From Methylorubrum aminovorans (lineage in GTDB: Bacteria > Pseudomonadota > Alphaproteobacteria > Rhizobiales > Beijerinckiaceae), in contig NZ_BPRC01000033.1 in NCBI RefSeq assembly GCF_022179725.1, forward strand, positions 1 to 47,951: a stretch of 47,951 nucleotides of DNA. The letters are read 5' to 3'. The stretch's first letter is position 1; each line of letters starts with the position of its first letter. A model generated the notes under the pieces. The model was not told where the DNA came from, made no database searches, and saw only the letters and a list, made by a program, of their open reading frames with translations. Made by a program: the position numbers and the translations under genes. This document shows positions 15,309-23,605 of the stretch, in pieces.

Positions 15309-16307
15309 TCAACCCGGCACCTTGATGCCCTCCAGCCCCGCGCGCGGCTCGGGAAAGCGCGGATCCATCGCCTCCAGCGTGTCGGCGATGGTCTGGGCAA
15401 CCATGACGTTGCGGGCCCATTTGCGGTTGGCCGGCACCACGTGCCAGGGGGCGTAGGGCGTCGAGCAGCGGGCGAGCGCGTCGTTGAAGGCGGTCTGGTA
15501 GGCGTCCCAGCTCTTGCGCTCCACGAGGTCGGCGGGGTCGAACTTCCAGTGTTTTTCCGGGTCGGCGAGGCGCGCCTCCAGGCGCTCCTTCTGCTCGTCC
15601 TTGGAGATGTGGAGGAAGAACTTGAGGATCACGGTCCCTGAGAGCGTCAGCAGCCGCTCGAAATCGTTGATGAGCCCGTAGCGCTCGCGCCACGTCTCCT
15701 CCGGCACGAGGCCCTTCACCCGCACCACCAACACGTCCTCGTAATGGCTGCGGTTGAACACGCCGATCAGGCCGCGGCCGGGCGTGCGCAGGTGGTAGCG
15801 CCAGAGGAAGTCCTGATCGAGCTCCTCCGCGTTCGGCACCTTGAACGACCAGACCCGGCATCCTTGCGGGTTCACCCCCTCCAGCACGTGGCGAATGGTG
15901 CCGTCCTTGCCGCCGGTGTCGATCGCCTGGAACACCACGAGCAGGGATTGGCGGCGCTCGGCGTAGAGCCTCTCCTGCAGGGCCTTGATGCGCGCGCGCT
16001 GCGCTTCGAGCGCGGCCTTGGCCTCTGTCTTGTCGAGGCCGCCGGTGGCGCCGGGATCGATCGCGGCGAGATCGACGCTCCGGCCGGGCTCGACGGTGAC
16101 GATGCCGGGTGCGGCCGGTGGCAGCACCGGGTGGAGGTGCGGCGACAGGCTCGGCGCCGTGCCGCTGCCGGCGATCGCGGCACGGGCCCAGCCGGCGAAG
16201 GAAGGCGGGTGGTCGCGCCAGCCCGCCTGCGACCTTGTTTCCACGGCTTTGTCAGCCGCTTTGTCACTTGGGGAGCCGCTGCCGTCCTTGCCGTTCTTGC
16301 GTGCCAT
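15309..16307 (-). CDS. ppk2: Polyphosphate kinase 2 family protein
   Basis: A 332-residue member of the PPK2 family, which transfers phosphate between polyphosphate and nucleotides. Walker A is QAIDTGGKDGTIRHV (residues 127-141), followed by the diagnostic GVNPQGCRVWSFKVPN; the lid and Walker B region contain GVFNRSHYEDVLVVRVKGLV and ILKFFLHISKDEQ. The pattern is that of PPK2 proteins acting on AMP and ADP, though classes cannot be separated with certainty by eye. About 70 residues precede the conserved domain and are low in complexity, rich in Ala, Pro, Lys and Ser. ATG at 16307 (MARKNGKDGSG) is preferred over upstream frame continuation. It is divergent from the histidine phosphatase gene. 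Confidence 0.92.
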   Translation of the reverse strand: MARKNGKDGSGSPSDKAADKAVETRSQAGWRDHPPSFAGWARAAIAGSGTAPSLSPHLHPVLPPAAPGIVTVEPGRSVDLAAIDPGATGGLDKTEAKAALEAQRARIKALQERLYAERRQSLLVVFQAIDTGGKDGTIRHVLEGVNPQGCRVWSFKVPNAEELDQDFLWRYHLRTPGRGLIGVFNRSHYEDVLVVRVKGLVPEETWRERYGLINDFERLLTLSGTVILKFFLHISKDEQKERLEARLADPEKHWKFDPADLVERKSWDAYQTAFNDALARCSTPYAPWHVVPANRKWARNVMVAQTIADTLEAMDPRFPEPRAGLEGIKVPG

Positions 16308-16466
16308 GCCGAAGATTATCCGCTCACGAGCCATTCGCGAGGCCGCCGAGGCGGGCCCGCAGGAAGGGAAAAGCTTGGAGCCCCAACAGATGCGCCGCCT
16401 CCGCCGTTCCCGATCCGGCGCGTCGGGGCCTTTGCGGGGATGCGCCGGCCCCGGCGGAGCAGCCGC

Positions 16467-17063
16467 ATGAGCGGAGTGCCGACGATCTGGTTCGTGCGCC
16501 ACGGCCAGACCGACTGGAACGCGGAAGGCCGGCTTCAGGGCCACCGCGACACCGATCTCAACGCCAACGGGCTCGCCCACGCGGCGGAGGCGGCCGAGCG
16601 CCTGCGACGCGTCGCCGGGGCGGATCTGCCGACGGCCGATTACGTGGCGAGCCCGCTCACCCGTGCCCGGAAGACGATGGAGATCCTGCGCACTGGTATC
16701 GGCCTGCCATCCGCCGGATACCGCGCCGACGGGCGGCTGAAGGAGATCGGGTTCGGTGCCTGGGAGGGAAAGACCTGGGCCGAGATCCGGCGCCGCGATC
16801 CCTCGGGCGCCGCCGCGCGCGACCGCGACCGCTGGGGCTACCAGCCACGCGGGGAGGGTGCGGAGAGCTACGCCATGGTCGAGGCGCGGGTGGAGGAGGT
16901 GGTGACCGAGCTACGCCGCCCGACCGTGATGGTCGCCCATGGCGGCGTCGCCCGGGTGCTGCTGGTCATCCTCGGCCATCTCGACATCTATGCCGCCCCA
17001 CGGCTCGGCATCCGCCAGGGCAGCATTCTCGTCATCGAGCCCAAGGGCTGGCGCTGGGCGTGA
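16467..17063 (+). CDS. Histidine phosphatase (phosphoglycerate-mutase-like)
   Basis: A 198-residue histidine phosphatase. The catalytic RHG motif is in WFVRHGQTDWNAEGRLQG, the second catalytic histidine in VMVAHGGVARVLL, and the general acid is probably the Glu in RLKEIGFGAWEGKTW. The family includes phosphoglycerate mutases, phosphatases of sugar phosphates, and cobalamin or nucleotide phosphatases; the substrate is unknown. The ATG at 16467 is preceded by GGAG about seven bases upstream; an in-frame ATG 27 bases earlier is less likely. It diverges from ppk2, with 159 bases between starts. Confidence 0.88.
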   Translation: MSGVPTIWFVRHGQTDWNAEGRLQGHRDTDLNANGLAHAAEAAERLRRVAGADLPTADYVASPLTRARKTMEILRTGIGLPSAGYRADGRLKEIGFGAWEGKTWAEIRRRDPSGAAARDRDRWGYQPRGEGAESYAMVEARVEEVVTELRRPTVMVAHGGVARVLLVILGHLDIYAAPRLGIRQGSILVIEPKGWRWA

Positions 17064-17110
17064 GCCTTCGGGACAGGCACGTATAGGGAAGAGCCGCCCT
17101 GCGGGACGGT

Positions 17111-17162
17111 GTCCGGAGCGTCTTGCCGGACGTGTTTTGGCCAGACGCGCCCGAGGCGCGTC
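17111..17162. terminator. Two hairpins after the histidine phosphatase
   Basis: The first pairs gtccgg with ccggac (17111-17131). The second pairs gacgcgc with gcgcgtc around ccgag (17144-17162). They separate the plus-strand phosphatase gene from the minus-strand small membrane protein, so they could end both transcripts. Confidence 0.55.
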
Positions 17163-17171
17163 CGGGGCCGA

Positions 17172-17306
17172 TCAGGCCCGCGCGGCGCGACCGCGGGCGA
17201 GCAGCCGCACGGCGGTGACGGGCAGGAGAAGCGTCTTCACCGTCGCGGTCACGGCGAGGACGGCGACGACGGGCAGGATTGCGAGACAGATTCCGCTCAC
17301 GCGCAT
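17172..17306 (-). CDS. Tiny single-pass membrane protein
   Basis: A 44-residue hydrophobic peptide with one predicted transmembrane segment (ICLAILPVVAVLAVTATV) and a basic C-terminal tail ending ARGRAARA. The ATG at 17306 has a strong ribosome-binding site, AGGGAG seven bases upstream, which is the main reason to accept it. A longer frame begins at GTG 17405, directly after the XerC stop, but its extra 33 residues are arginine-rich and lack a ribosome-binding site. No homologue is recognised. Its position downstream of xerC on the same strand allows cotranscription. Confidence 0.5.
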   Translation of the reverse strand: MRVSGICLAILPVVAVLAVTATVKTLLLPVTAVRLLARGRAARA

Positions 17307-17405
17307 CGGACACTCCCTGAAACTTCTGACTCGGCGGCGCCGTGCCACTCGGTTGATGACAATCCGCCACTCAATCGCGGCAAGACCAAGGTAAACGGGG
17401 CACAC

Positions 17406-18521
17406 TCACGCATTTCTGCGCTCCGCTCCGTGATGTTTGTTCGGCTCTCGCAGGCCGCTTGGCCGGGCAGCATAGCCGGCATCGGCGCCCGAGCCTTGCT
17501 CCGCATCAATCGATGTCACCGGCGCCGGGCCCGCTTCGGGCCGCGGCGGCAGCCGGCGGGCACGAGGATGGGCGTCCTCGAAGGCGCTCATCAGGCGGGC
17601 GGCATCGACCTTGGTGTAGATCTGCGTGGTCGAGAGCGAGGCGTGGCCGAGCAGTTCCTGGATCGCCCGCAGCTCCCCCTGCCGGGCGAGCAGGTGCGTC
17701 GCGAAGGAGTGGCGCAGGGCGTGCGGGGTCGCGCTCTCGGGCAGCCCGAGCGCGCCGCGGAGCGCCGCCACCGCGTATTGCACCACCCGCGGCGAGAGCG
17801 GCCCGCCCTTCACGCCGACGAAGAGCGGCCCTTCCGGATCGAGGGAATGGGGGCAGAGCGCGAGATAGGCCGCCACCGCCTCGGACACCGCCGGCAGAAT
17901 CGGCACGGCGCGGACCTTGCCGCCCTTGCCCGTGACCCGCACCTCGTCGAGGCCCGGCACCGGCGCGTCGCGGGCGGCGAGCCCCAGCGCCTCGGAGATG
18001 CGCAGGCCCGAACCGTAGAGCAGTGCGATCACCGCCGCGTCGCGGGCGAGCACCCACGGCGCACGGGCGTCGTCGGGGCGGGTCTCGGGTGCGGTCATCG
18101 CCAGGGCGGCGGAGACGGGAAGCGGGCGCGGCAGCCGCCGCTCGACCTTGGGCGAGCGCACCGCGCCGAGCGCCGCCACGCTGCCGTGCCCCTCGCGTTC
18201 GAGGAAACGAGCGAAAGAGCGCAGGCCCGCGAGCATCCGCATCAAGGAGCGGCCGCCGACGCCCTCCGCGCGGCGCGCGGCCATGAAGGCGCGCAGGTCG
18301 CGGGGCTTGAGGGCGATCAGCCCGGCGATGGTCGGCGTGCCGGCGCGGTGCTCGAGGAACTGGCGCAGGTCGCGCTCGTAGGCCTCGACGGTGTTGGCGG
18401 CCATGCGCCGCTCCCGCACCAGAGCGTCACGCCAGCCGAGCACCGCTGCGCGCAGGGCGGCGTCGCCCGGTGGCAGCAGGGCGTTGGAATCGACGGTTCG
18501 GGGGGACGCGGCGCGCATCAT
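17406..18521 (-). CDS. xerC: Tyrosine recombinase XerC
   Basis: A 371-residue tyrosine site-specific recombinase of the XerC/XerD type, which resolves chromosome dimers at dif. The N-terminal SAM-like core domain covers roughly residues 25-120 (ERRMAANTVEAYERDLRQFL). All catalytic residues are visible: Arg174 (GSGLRISEAL), a lysine near 199-202 (VTGKGGKVR), His267 and Arg270 (PHALRHSFATHLL), His293 (LLGHASLSTTQIY) and the nucleophile Tyr302. About 69 residues follow the tyrosine, more than the short tail usual for XerC; they are rich in Arg, Pro and Ala. Start MMRAASPRT at 18521 or three bases later. No phage genes are near, so a housekeeping role is likely. Confidence 0.92.
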   Translation of the reverse strand: MMRAASPRTVDSNALLPPGDAALRAAVLGWRDALVRERRMAANTVEAYERDLRQFLEHRAGTPTIAGLIALKPRDLRAFMAARRAEGVGGRSLMRMLAGLRSFARFLEREGHGSVAALGAVRSPKVERRLPRPLPVSAALAMTAPETRPDDARAPWVLARDAAVIALLYGSGLRISEALGLAARDAPVPGLDEVRVTGKGGKVRAVPILPAVSEAVAAYLALCPHSLDPEGPLFVGVKGGPLSPRVVQYAVAALRGALGLPESATPHALRHSFATHLLARQGELRAIQELLGHASLSTTQIYTKVDAARLMSAFEDAHPRARRLPPRPEAGPAPVTSIDAEQGSGADAGYAARPSGLREPNKHHGAERRNA

Positions 18522-18634
18522 CGCCGACGAGCAAAGGTCCCTTAAGGTTGACGAAGGGTTAATCGGAAAGGCCCTTTCCGCGCGGCCGCCCTCGCGCCAG
18601 ATGAGCGCCGATCCGCTCAAGGGAGAGAGGGCCG

Positions 18635-19030
18635 ATGGCCAAGCCCGTCCACACCATGATCCGCGTCCGCGACGAGGCGCGCTCGCGCGACTATTACGCC
18701 CGCGCCTTCGGCCTGGAACCGGCCGACCGCTTCGACTTCCCCGACTTCACGCTGCTCTACCTGCGCGACCCGTCCTCGCCGTTCGAACTCGAGTTGACGG
18801 TCAACAAGGACCGCGCGGAGCCCTACAATCTCGGCGACGGCTACGGCCACCTCGCCTTCGTGGTGGAGGATGCGGCGGCCGAGCATGCCCGCTTCGAGCG
18901 CGAGGGGCTCCCGGTCACGCCGGTCAAAACCCTCAAGCACGGCGACACCGCGCTCGCGACTTTCTTCTTCGCCACCGATCCGGACGGCTACAAGATCGAG
19001 GTGATCCAGAAGGGCGGCCGCTTCGCCTGA
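18635..19030 (+). CDS. gloA: Lactoylglutathione lyase (glyoxalase I)
   Basis: A 131-residue VOC-fold enzyme that isomerises the hemithioacetal of methylglyoxal and glutathione to S-lactoylglutathione. Family landmarks are MIRVRDEARSRDYYARAFGL, FELELTVNKDRAEPYNLGDG, GYGHLAFVVEDAAAEHARF and the C-terminal ATDPDGYKIEVIQ, with metal ligands expected among His7, Glu near 52, His70 and Glu near 124. The length is typical. The ATG at 18635 has purine-rich AGGGAGAGAGGG upstream. The gene is divergent from xerC. Identification is secure; whether Ni or Zn is the metal cannot be seen. Confidence 0.92.
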   Translation: MAKPVHTMIRVRDEARSRDYYARAFGLEPADRFDFPDFTLLYLRDPSSPFELELTVNKDRAEPYNLGDGYGHLAFVVEDAAAEHARFEREGLPVTPVKTLKHGDTALATFFFATDPDGYKIEVIQKGGRFA

Positions 19031-19045
19031 TATTCTTGCCGGATG

Positions 19046-19414
19046 CTACGGTGCCGTCTCCAGGCGCTCGAAGGCGGCCAGCGCCTTCTCGCACGCGCCC
19101 GGAGAGGGCGCCGGCAGGCTCGTCTCGAGGCGCATCGCGTCGTCGAGCGCCAGCACATAACGCTCCTCGGTGAGCGCCCGGCCGACCGCCGCCAGCATGC
19201 GTGCGCGGCCGGTCCTCAGCACCCGCTCCACCCGCTCGCGCTCCGCACCGCAGGCGAGCGCCCGGCCCAGAACCTTGCCCTGGCGCTCGCCCTCGACCTG
19301 GGGAATGACGAGCGGCCGGGCGCCGCCAGCGTCGGGCGTCGTCTGCGCGCGGGCCGCACCGGCGGCGAGGAGGGCGAGCGCGAGCCCGGAGAGGCGGCAG
19401 GCAGCTGAACGCAT
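19046..19414 (-). CDS. Small secreted protein of unknown function
   Basis: A 122-residue protein with a good signal peptide, MRSAACRLSGLALALLAAG followed by AARA as the probable cleavage site. The mature part is alpha-helical in character, rich in Ala, Arg, Leu and Glu, with two cysteines (ALACGAERERVE and SPGACEKALA) that could form a disulfide in the periplasm. I recognise no domain. It converges with gloA, whose stop is 15 bases away. Coding potential is supported by codon pattern and the signal peptide rather than by family membership. Confidence 0.65.
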   Translation of the reverse strand: MRSAACRLSGLALALLAAGAARAQTTPDAGGARPLVIPQVEGERQGKVLGRALACGAERERVERVLRTGRARMLAAVGRALTEERYVLALDDAMRLETSLPAPSPGACEKALAAFERLETAP

Positions 19415-19473
19415 CGAACCGATTCCTTCCTGTCACTTACGGTTTGCGGGTGATTGGTTCGGCACAGCGCCCA

Positions 19474-19518
19474 CCCCCGTCATCCCTGGTTCCGCTGCGT
19501 GGCCCCGGGATGACAGGG
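19474..19518. repeat. Palindromic element
   Basis: The left arm cccccgtcatccctgg and the right arm ccccgggatgacaggg form an imperfect hairpin. The cgtcatcc / ggatgac core recalls the larger element at 5596-5690. It lies in the 234-base gap between two divergent envelope genes. Confidence 0.65.
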
Positions 19519-19648
19519 GAGGCAGGACCGAAGAACCACTCGAAAACGGTATCGGGATCGCGCGGACATCGCAGGCCGCGTGCGTTCCCTCACGCTCTCC
19601 GAAACGAATCTCGGCCACGGTCAAGTCGGAAACGACAGGGGGGTGGCA

Positions 19649-20401
19649 ATGAGTCCTTCCGGCAGCGCGGCGACAGCCGATCCTCCGGTGATCGAGCAGG
19701 GCGGCAGACCTGTCCGCGCGCGAATCCCTTCGCGCATCCCCCTGAGCCTCAAGCTCGCCTACTCGGCCTTCATGGCGGTGCTGGTCCCGGTCTACCTCAC
19801 CCATTACGGGCCAACGAACTTCCTGTATTTCTGCGACATCGCCCTGATCCTGACCCTCGTCGGCATCTGGGCCGAGAGCGCGCTGCTCGTCTCGGTCTGC
19901 GCGGTCGGGCTCCTCGCGCCGCAGACGCTCTGGGTCGTCGATTTCGTGGCCGAGGCCGCGGGTGTCCCGCTGACCGGCATGACCGCCTACATGTTCAACC
20001 GCGAGACCTCGCCGTTCCTGCGGGGGCTGTCGCTGTTCCACGGCTGGCTGCCGTTCCTGCTCGTCTTCCTCGTCTGGCGGCTCGGCTACGAGCGCCGCGC
20101 CTGGAGCGTGTGGTCGGCGCTGGCGGTCGTCGTCCTGTTCGTCTGCTTCCTCCTGATGCCGCCGCCGCGGCCCGATCCGGGGCTGACGCCGGTCAACATC
20201 AACTATGTCTGGGGCATGAGCGACCACGCCGCCCAGACGATGGTGCCGGCCTGGGCGTGGTTTACCGCTCTGGTGATCGGACTGCCGCTGCTGGTCTGGT
20301 GGCCGACCCACCGGCTGCTGATCCGGCTGGTGCCCGGACTTCCCGCCCCGTCCTCGATCACGTCCCCCGCGGCTTCGCCCGCCGGGTCGGCGCCTCGCTG
20401 A
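19649..20401 (+). CDS. Multi-pass membrane protein of unknown function
   Basis: A 250-residue integral membrane protein with about six hydrophobic segments, for example LAYSAFMAVLVPVYLTHYG, FLYFCDIALILTLVGIWAES, LLVSVCAVGLLAPQTLWVVD, LPFLLVFLVWRLGYERR, SALAVVVLFVCFLLMP and FTALVIGLPLLVWWP. It has a motif-like stretch, NINYVWGMSDHAAQ. I recognise the look of an uncharacterised membrane-protein family but no function. The ATG at 19649 has GGGGGG upstream. Its last 44 bases overlap the 3' end of hrpB on the other strand, a convergent overlap. Confidence 0.8.
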   Translation: MSPSGSAATADPPVIEQGGRPVRARIPSRIPLSLKLAYSAFMAVLVPVYLTHYGPTNFLYFCDIALILTLVGIWAESALLVSVCAVGLLAPQTLWVVDFVAEAAGVPLTGMTAYMFNRETSPFLRGLSLFHGWLPFLLVFLVWRLGYERRAWSVWSALAVVVLFVCFLLMPPPRPDPGLTPVNINYVWGMSDHAAQTMVPAWAWFTALVIGLPLLVWWPTHRLLIRLVPGLPAPSSITSPAASPAGSAPR

Positions 20402-22856
20402 GCGGATCCTCCGGCCAGGGGTGGCGCGGGTAGCGCCCCCGCATCTCCGATCTCACGGCGCTCCAAGACCCGCGCCAGAATCCCGGCAGGTCGCGGGTGA
20501 TCTGAATCGGGCGGTGGGCCGGCGAGAGCAGGTGGAGCACCAGCGGCACGCGCCCCCCACCGAGCGTCGGGTGACGATCGAGGCCGAACAGCTCCTGCAC
20601 CCGCACCGCCAGAACCGGCTCCGGGCCGGATTCGTAATCGACCGGGATACGCGAGCCGGTCGGCACCTCGATATGGCTCGGCGCCTCCGCCTCCAGGCGG
20701 GCCCGCAGCGTCCAGGGCAGACAGTTCTGCAGGGCCTGGCCGAGATCGTCGGCGGTGATCGCGCCGAGGGAGGCGCGGCCGACGATGGACGGCGCCAGCC
20801 ATTCCTCGACATTTTCGGCCAGGGCCTCATCGGAGAGGTCCGGCCATTCCCCGCCCTCGGCTCCCCGCTGCGCCGCGTGGAGGAAGCGGATACGGGCGCG
20901 CCACTGCGCCAGGGCGGGTCTCCAGGGCAGGCGGTCGAGGCCGAGCCCGGCGATGCCGCGGGCGAGGACTCTTGCGGATTCCTCGTCGGCGGGGACGGGG
21001 AGGGTGCGTTCGTCCAGCGTCACGGCCCCGAGCCGCCGGCCCTCACGGGCGCGCAAGGCCCGCGCCTCCCGGTCGAAACTGACGCTGCGCGCGAATGCGA
21101 TCCGGTCGGCGAACAGCGCGTCGATGGCCTCCGGCGCGATCGCGGCCGCCGAGAGGATACGGGCGGAGGCAGCAGTTCCGGTGAGGTCGGCGACGACGAT
21201 GAAGGCCTCGCGGGCGAGCGAGCTTGCCGGATCGACGAGGCCGGCGCGGCCATTGGCCATCAGGAACGCGCCCTCCCGGCCGCGCGCCCGCGCCACCCGG
21301 TCGGGATAGGCGAGCGCCAGCAGGGCGCCGGGCTCGGCGAGCCAGGGGTCGGCCGCAGCGCCCCCGGCCTCCGCTCCGCTCGCCGCCTTGGCCGCCTGCC
21401 GCGCCCAGCCCTCGGCGAGGCGGCGCATGTCGGCGGCCCGTCCGCCGCGGTCGCGGCGGAAGCGGTCGAGGCGCTCGGACAGATCCACCGCGTCCCCGCC
21501 GAGTCCGCGCTCGACCAGTACGGCAGCGAGATCGGCCGCCGTGCGGGCCTGACCGGATTCGGCGGCGCGGGCGACCATCCGGGCGAGCCGGGGTGGCAGC
21601 GGCAGGCTGCGCAGGGTGTGTCCGGTCGCGGTGAGCCGCCCGTCGGCGTCGAGGGCACCGAGTTCGGTTAGCATCGCCCGCGCCTCGGCCAGCGCTGGCG
21701 ACGGGGGCGGATCGAGGAAGGCAAGGGCCGTCGGATCGGTGACGCCCCAGGCGGCGCAGTCGAGGGTGAGGCCGGCAAGGTCGGCGGAGAGAATCTCGGG
21801 CCGGGCGAAGGGTTCGAGCGCGGCGGTCGCCGCCTCCGGCCAGAGCCGCCAGCACAGGCCGGGCTCGGTGCGGCCGGCACGGCCCCGGCGCTGATCGACC
21901 GAGGCGCGCGAGGCCCGCGCGGTGACGAGACGGGTCATGCCGTTGCCGGGCTCGTAGAGCGGCACGCGGGCAAGGCCCGAATCGACGACGATGCGCACGC
22001 CCTGGATCGTCAGCGAGGTCTCGGCGATCGACGTCGCCAGCACCACCTTGCGCCGCCCCGGCGGCGCGGGCGCCACCGCCCGGTCCTGCTCGCCTTGGCT
22101 CAGCGCGCCGTAGAGGGGCGCGAGGTCGGTGTCCGCGGGCAGGCGGTCGGCCAGCCGCTCGGCGGTGCGGCGGATCTCCGCCTGACCCGGCAGGAAGGCC
22201 AGCACCGAACCGGGATCGGCCCGCAACGCCCGCAGGATCGCGGCGGCCATGGCGTCCTCGATCCGCTCGTTCGGATCGCGGTCGAGGTGGCGCGTCTCGA
22301 CCGGATAGGCACGCCCCTCCGATTCCACGACCGGGGCGCCGCCGAGCAGCCCGGCGACGCGGGCGCCGTCGAGGGTCGCCGACATGGCGAGAATCCGCAG
22401 GTCTTCCCGCAGCGCGCCCTGCGCGTCGAGGGCGAAGGCGAGACCAAGGTCGGCATCGAGGGAGCGTTCGTGGAACTCGTCGAACAGCACCGCGCCGATG
22501 CCGGTCAGTTCCGGATCGTCGAGGATCATGCGGGTGAACACGCCCTCGGTGACGACCTCGATCCGGGTCAGGGCCGAGATCTTGGAGCCGAGCCGGACCC
22601 GCAGGCCGACCATGTCGCCGACCCGCTCGCCGAGGGTGGAGGCCATGCGCTCGGCCGCGCCGCGGGCCGCGAGCCGCCGTGGTTCGAGGAGGATGATCTT
22701 CTGTCTCCCGAGCCAAGGCTCGTCGAGGAGGGCCAGCGGCACCCGCGTGGTCTTGCCGGCGCCCGGCGGCGCTACGAGCACGGCGGAGGCGCGCTCGGAC
22801 AAGGCCGCGCGCAGGGCGGGCAGGGCGGCTTCGATCGGGAGCGCGGGCGACGACAT
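20358..22856 (-). CDS. hrpB: ATP-dependent helicase HrpB
   Basis: An 832-residue DEAH-box helicase of the HrpB family. Walker A is APPGAGKTTRVPLALL near the N-terminus, the Walker B DEAH motif appears as VLFDEFHERSLDADL (DEFH, as in HrpB), SAT is in LAMSATLDG, and motif VI in QRRGRAGRTEPGLCWRLW. Helicase, HA2-like and HrpB C-terminal domains follow, the last ending in RDLPGFWRGSW and YPRHPWPEDP. The length is normal. The cellular role of HrpB is poorly defined; RNA processing is generally assumed. The ATG at 22856 gives MSSPALPIEAALPALR. Confidence 0.94.
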   Translation of the reverse strand: MSSPALPIEAALPALRAALSERASAVLVAPPGAGKTTRVPLALLDEPWLGRQKIILLEPRRLAARGAAERMASTLGERVGDMVGLRVRLGSKISALTRIEVVTEGVFTRMILDDPELTGIGAVLFDEFHERSLDADLGLAFALDAQGALREDLRILAMSATLDGARVAGLLGGAPVVESEGRAYPVETRHLDRDPNERIEDAMAAAILRALRADPGSVLAFLPGQAEIRRTAERLADRLPADTDLAPLYGALSQGEQDRAVAPAPPGRRKVVLATSIAETSLTIQGVRIVVDSGLARVPLYEPGNGMTRLVTARASRASVDQRRGRAGRTEPGLCWRLWPEAATAALEPFARPEILSADLAGLTLDCAAWGVTDPTALAFLDPPPSPALAEARAMLTELGALDADGRLTATGHTLRSLPLPPRLARMVARAAESGQARTAADLAAVLVERGLGGDAVDLSERLDRFRRDRGGRAADMRRLAEGWARQAAKAASGAEAGGAAADPWLAEPGALLALAYPDRVARARGREGAFLMANGRAGLVDPASSLAREAFIVVADLTGTAASARILSAAAIAPEAIDALFADRIAFARSVSFDREARALRAREGRRLGAVTLDERTLPVPADEESARVLARGIAGLGLDRLPWRPALAQWRARIRFLHAAQRGAEGGEWPDLSDEALAENVEEWLAPSIVGRASLGAITADDLGQALQNCLPWTLRARLEAEAPSHIEVPTGSRIPVDYESGPEPVLAVRVQELFGLDRHPTLGGGRVPLVLHLLSPAHRPIQITRDLPGFWRGSWSAVRSEMRGRYPRHPWPEDPLSEAPTRRAKPRGT

Positions 22857-23033
22857 GATGCGCGAGGTGGCGCGGTTCGCTCGCCGGCGCAACCATCCCG
22901 GCCCCGTCATGACGTCAGCGGAACCACCCACGAAGATTTGTTAACATAGCTTGATTTCCACGCGGAACGGACGAGCCAATTACGACTTGTGCGCTCGGCG
23001 TGCGTCTCATGCACGCGACGGAGAGACACGACG

Positions 23034-23357
23034 ATGCGTATCGCCCTGACACTCGCAGCCGGTGTGCTGCTCGGCAGCTTCGGTCTGGGAATCGGGGCCG
23101 CGTCGGCCGCCCCCGCGATGCCCGCTCCCGGCGTGATCGCCGGCGACACGGTGGAGGTCGTGCGCGACCGCAGCCGGCACCACCGGCGCTGGCACCGTTC
23201 CCACCGCAGCGTGCTGGGCCACCATCACTCGACCAAGGCCGAGCGCCATCGCCGCCGCATGAACACCTACCGCCACGGCAACCCGAACGCCCGCAATCCG
23301 GAGCGGCCCGGCTACCAGCAGCAGCTCGGCAACACCACGGGCGGCCCGCGCTACTGA
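23034..23357 (+). CDS. Histidine/arginine-rich secreted small protein
   Basis: A 107-residue protein with a clear signal peptide (MRIALTLAAGVLLGSFGLG, cleavage probably after ASA). The mature part is dominated by His and Arg: RSRHHRRWHRSHRSVLGHHH, then ERHRRRMNTYRHGNPNARNP and a Gly/Gln-rich end. Such composition suggests binding of metals or anionic polymers, but this is inference. The ATG at 23034 is preceded by GGAGAGACACGACG. It is divergent from hrpB. No homologous domain is recognised. Confidence 0.7.
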   Translation: MRIALTLAAGVLLGSFGLGIGAASAAPAMPAPGVIAGDTVEVVRDRSRHHRRWHRSHRSVLGHHHSTKAERHRRRMNTYRHGNPNARNPERPGYQQQLGNTTGGPRY

Positions 23358-23450
23358 GCCTTACCCCAGCGGGACGGACCGACAAGCCCGCGCGGCGCTG
23401 AGCGAAGCAAAATCCGCATCCCGAAGGGATCCATCGGATTTATCACGAAA

Positions 23451-23483
23451 GGGGCCCGCCCGGCGCGATGCCGGGCGGGCCCC
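23451..23483. terminator. Perfect 14-bp hairpin upstream of mutS
   Basis: GGGGCCCGCCCGGC pairs exactly with GCCGGGCGGGCCCC across a five-base loop. It lies 94 bases after the His-rich gene and 122 bases before mutS. It probably ends the upstream transcript, although there is no U tract. Confidence 0.75.
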
Positions 23484-23605
23484 TGCCGTTGTCACGGTCC
23501 GGCACCACCGCCGCTTGCGACGGCTGGGGAGAGCGCCCACTTGTCCACGGTCTTCACGGGTGGCCGGCGGTGCCCGGCCGGAGCCGGGCTGCTAGCCTCG
23601 TTTCC

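Noticed and set aside
14200..15456. A 418-codon plus-strand frame antisense to the RecF-like ATPase
   Set aside because: Shadow of the ATPase gene, which has a full set of ATPase motifs.
17406..18521. XerC as a sign of an integrated phage or integrative element
   Set aside because: No attachment site, tRNA, phage or transfer genes nearby; sequence matches the chromosomal XerC/XerD type.
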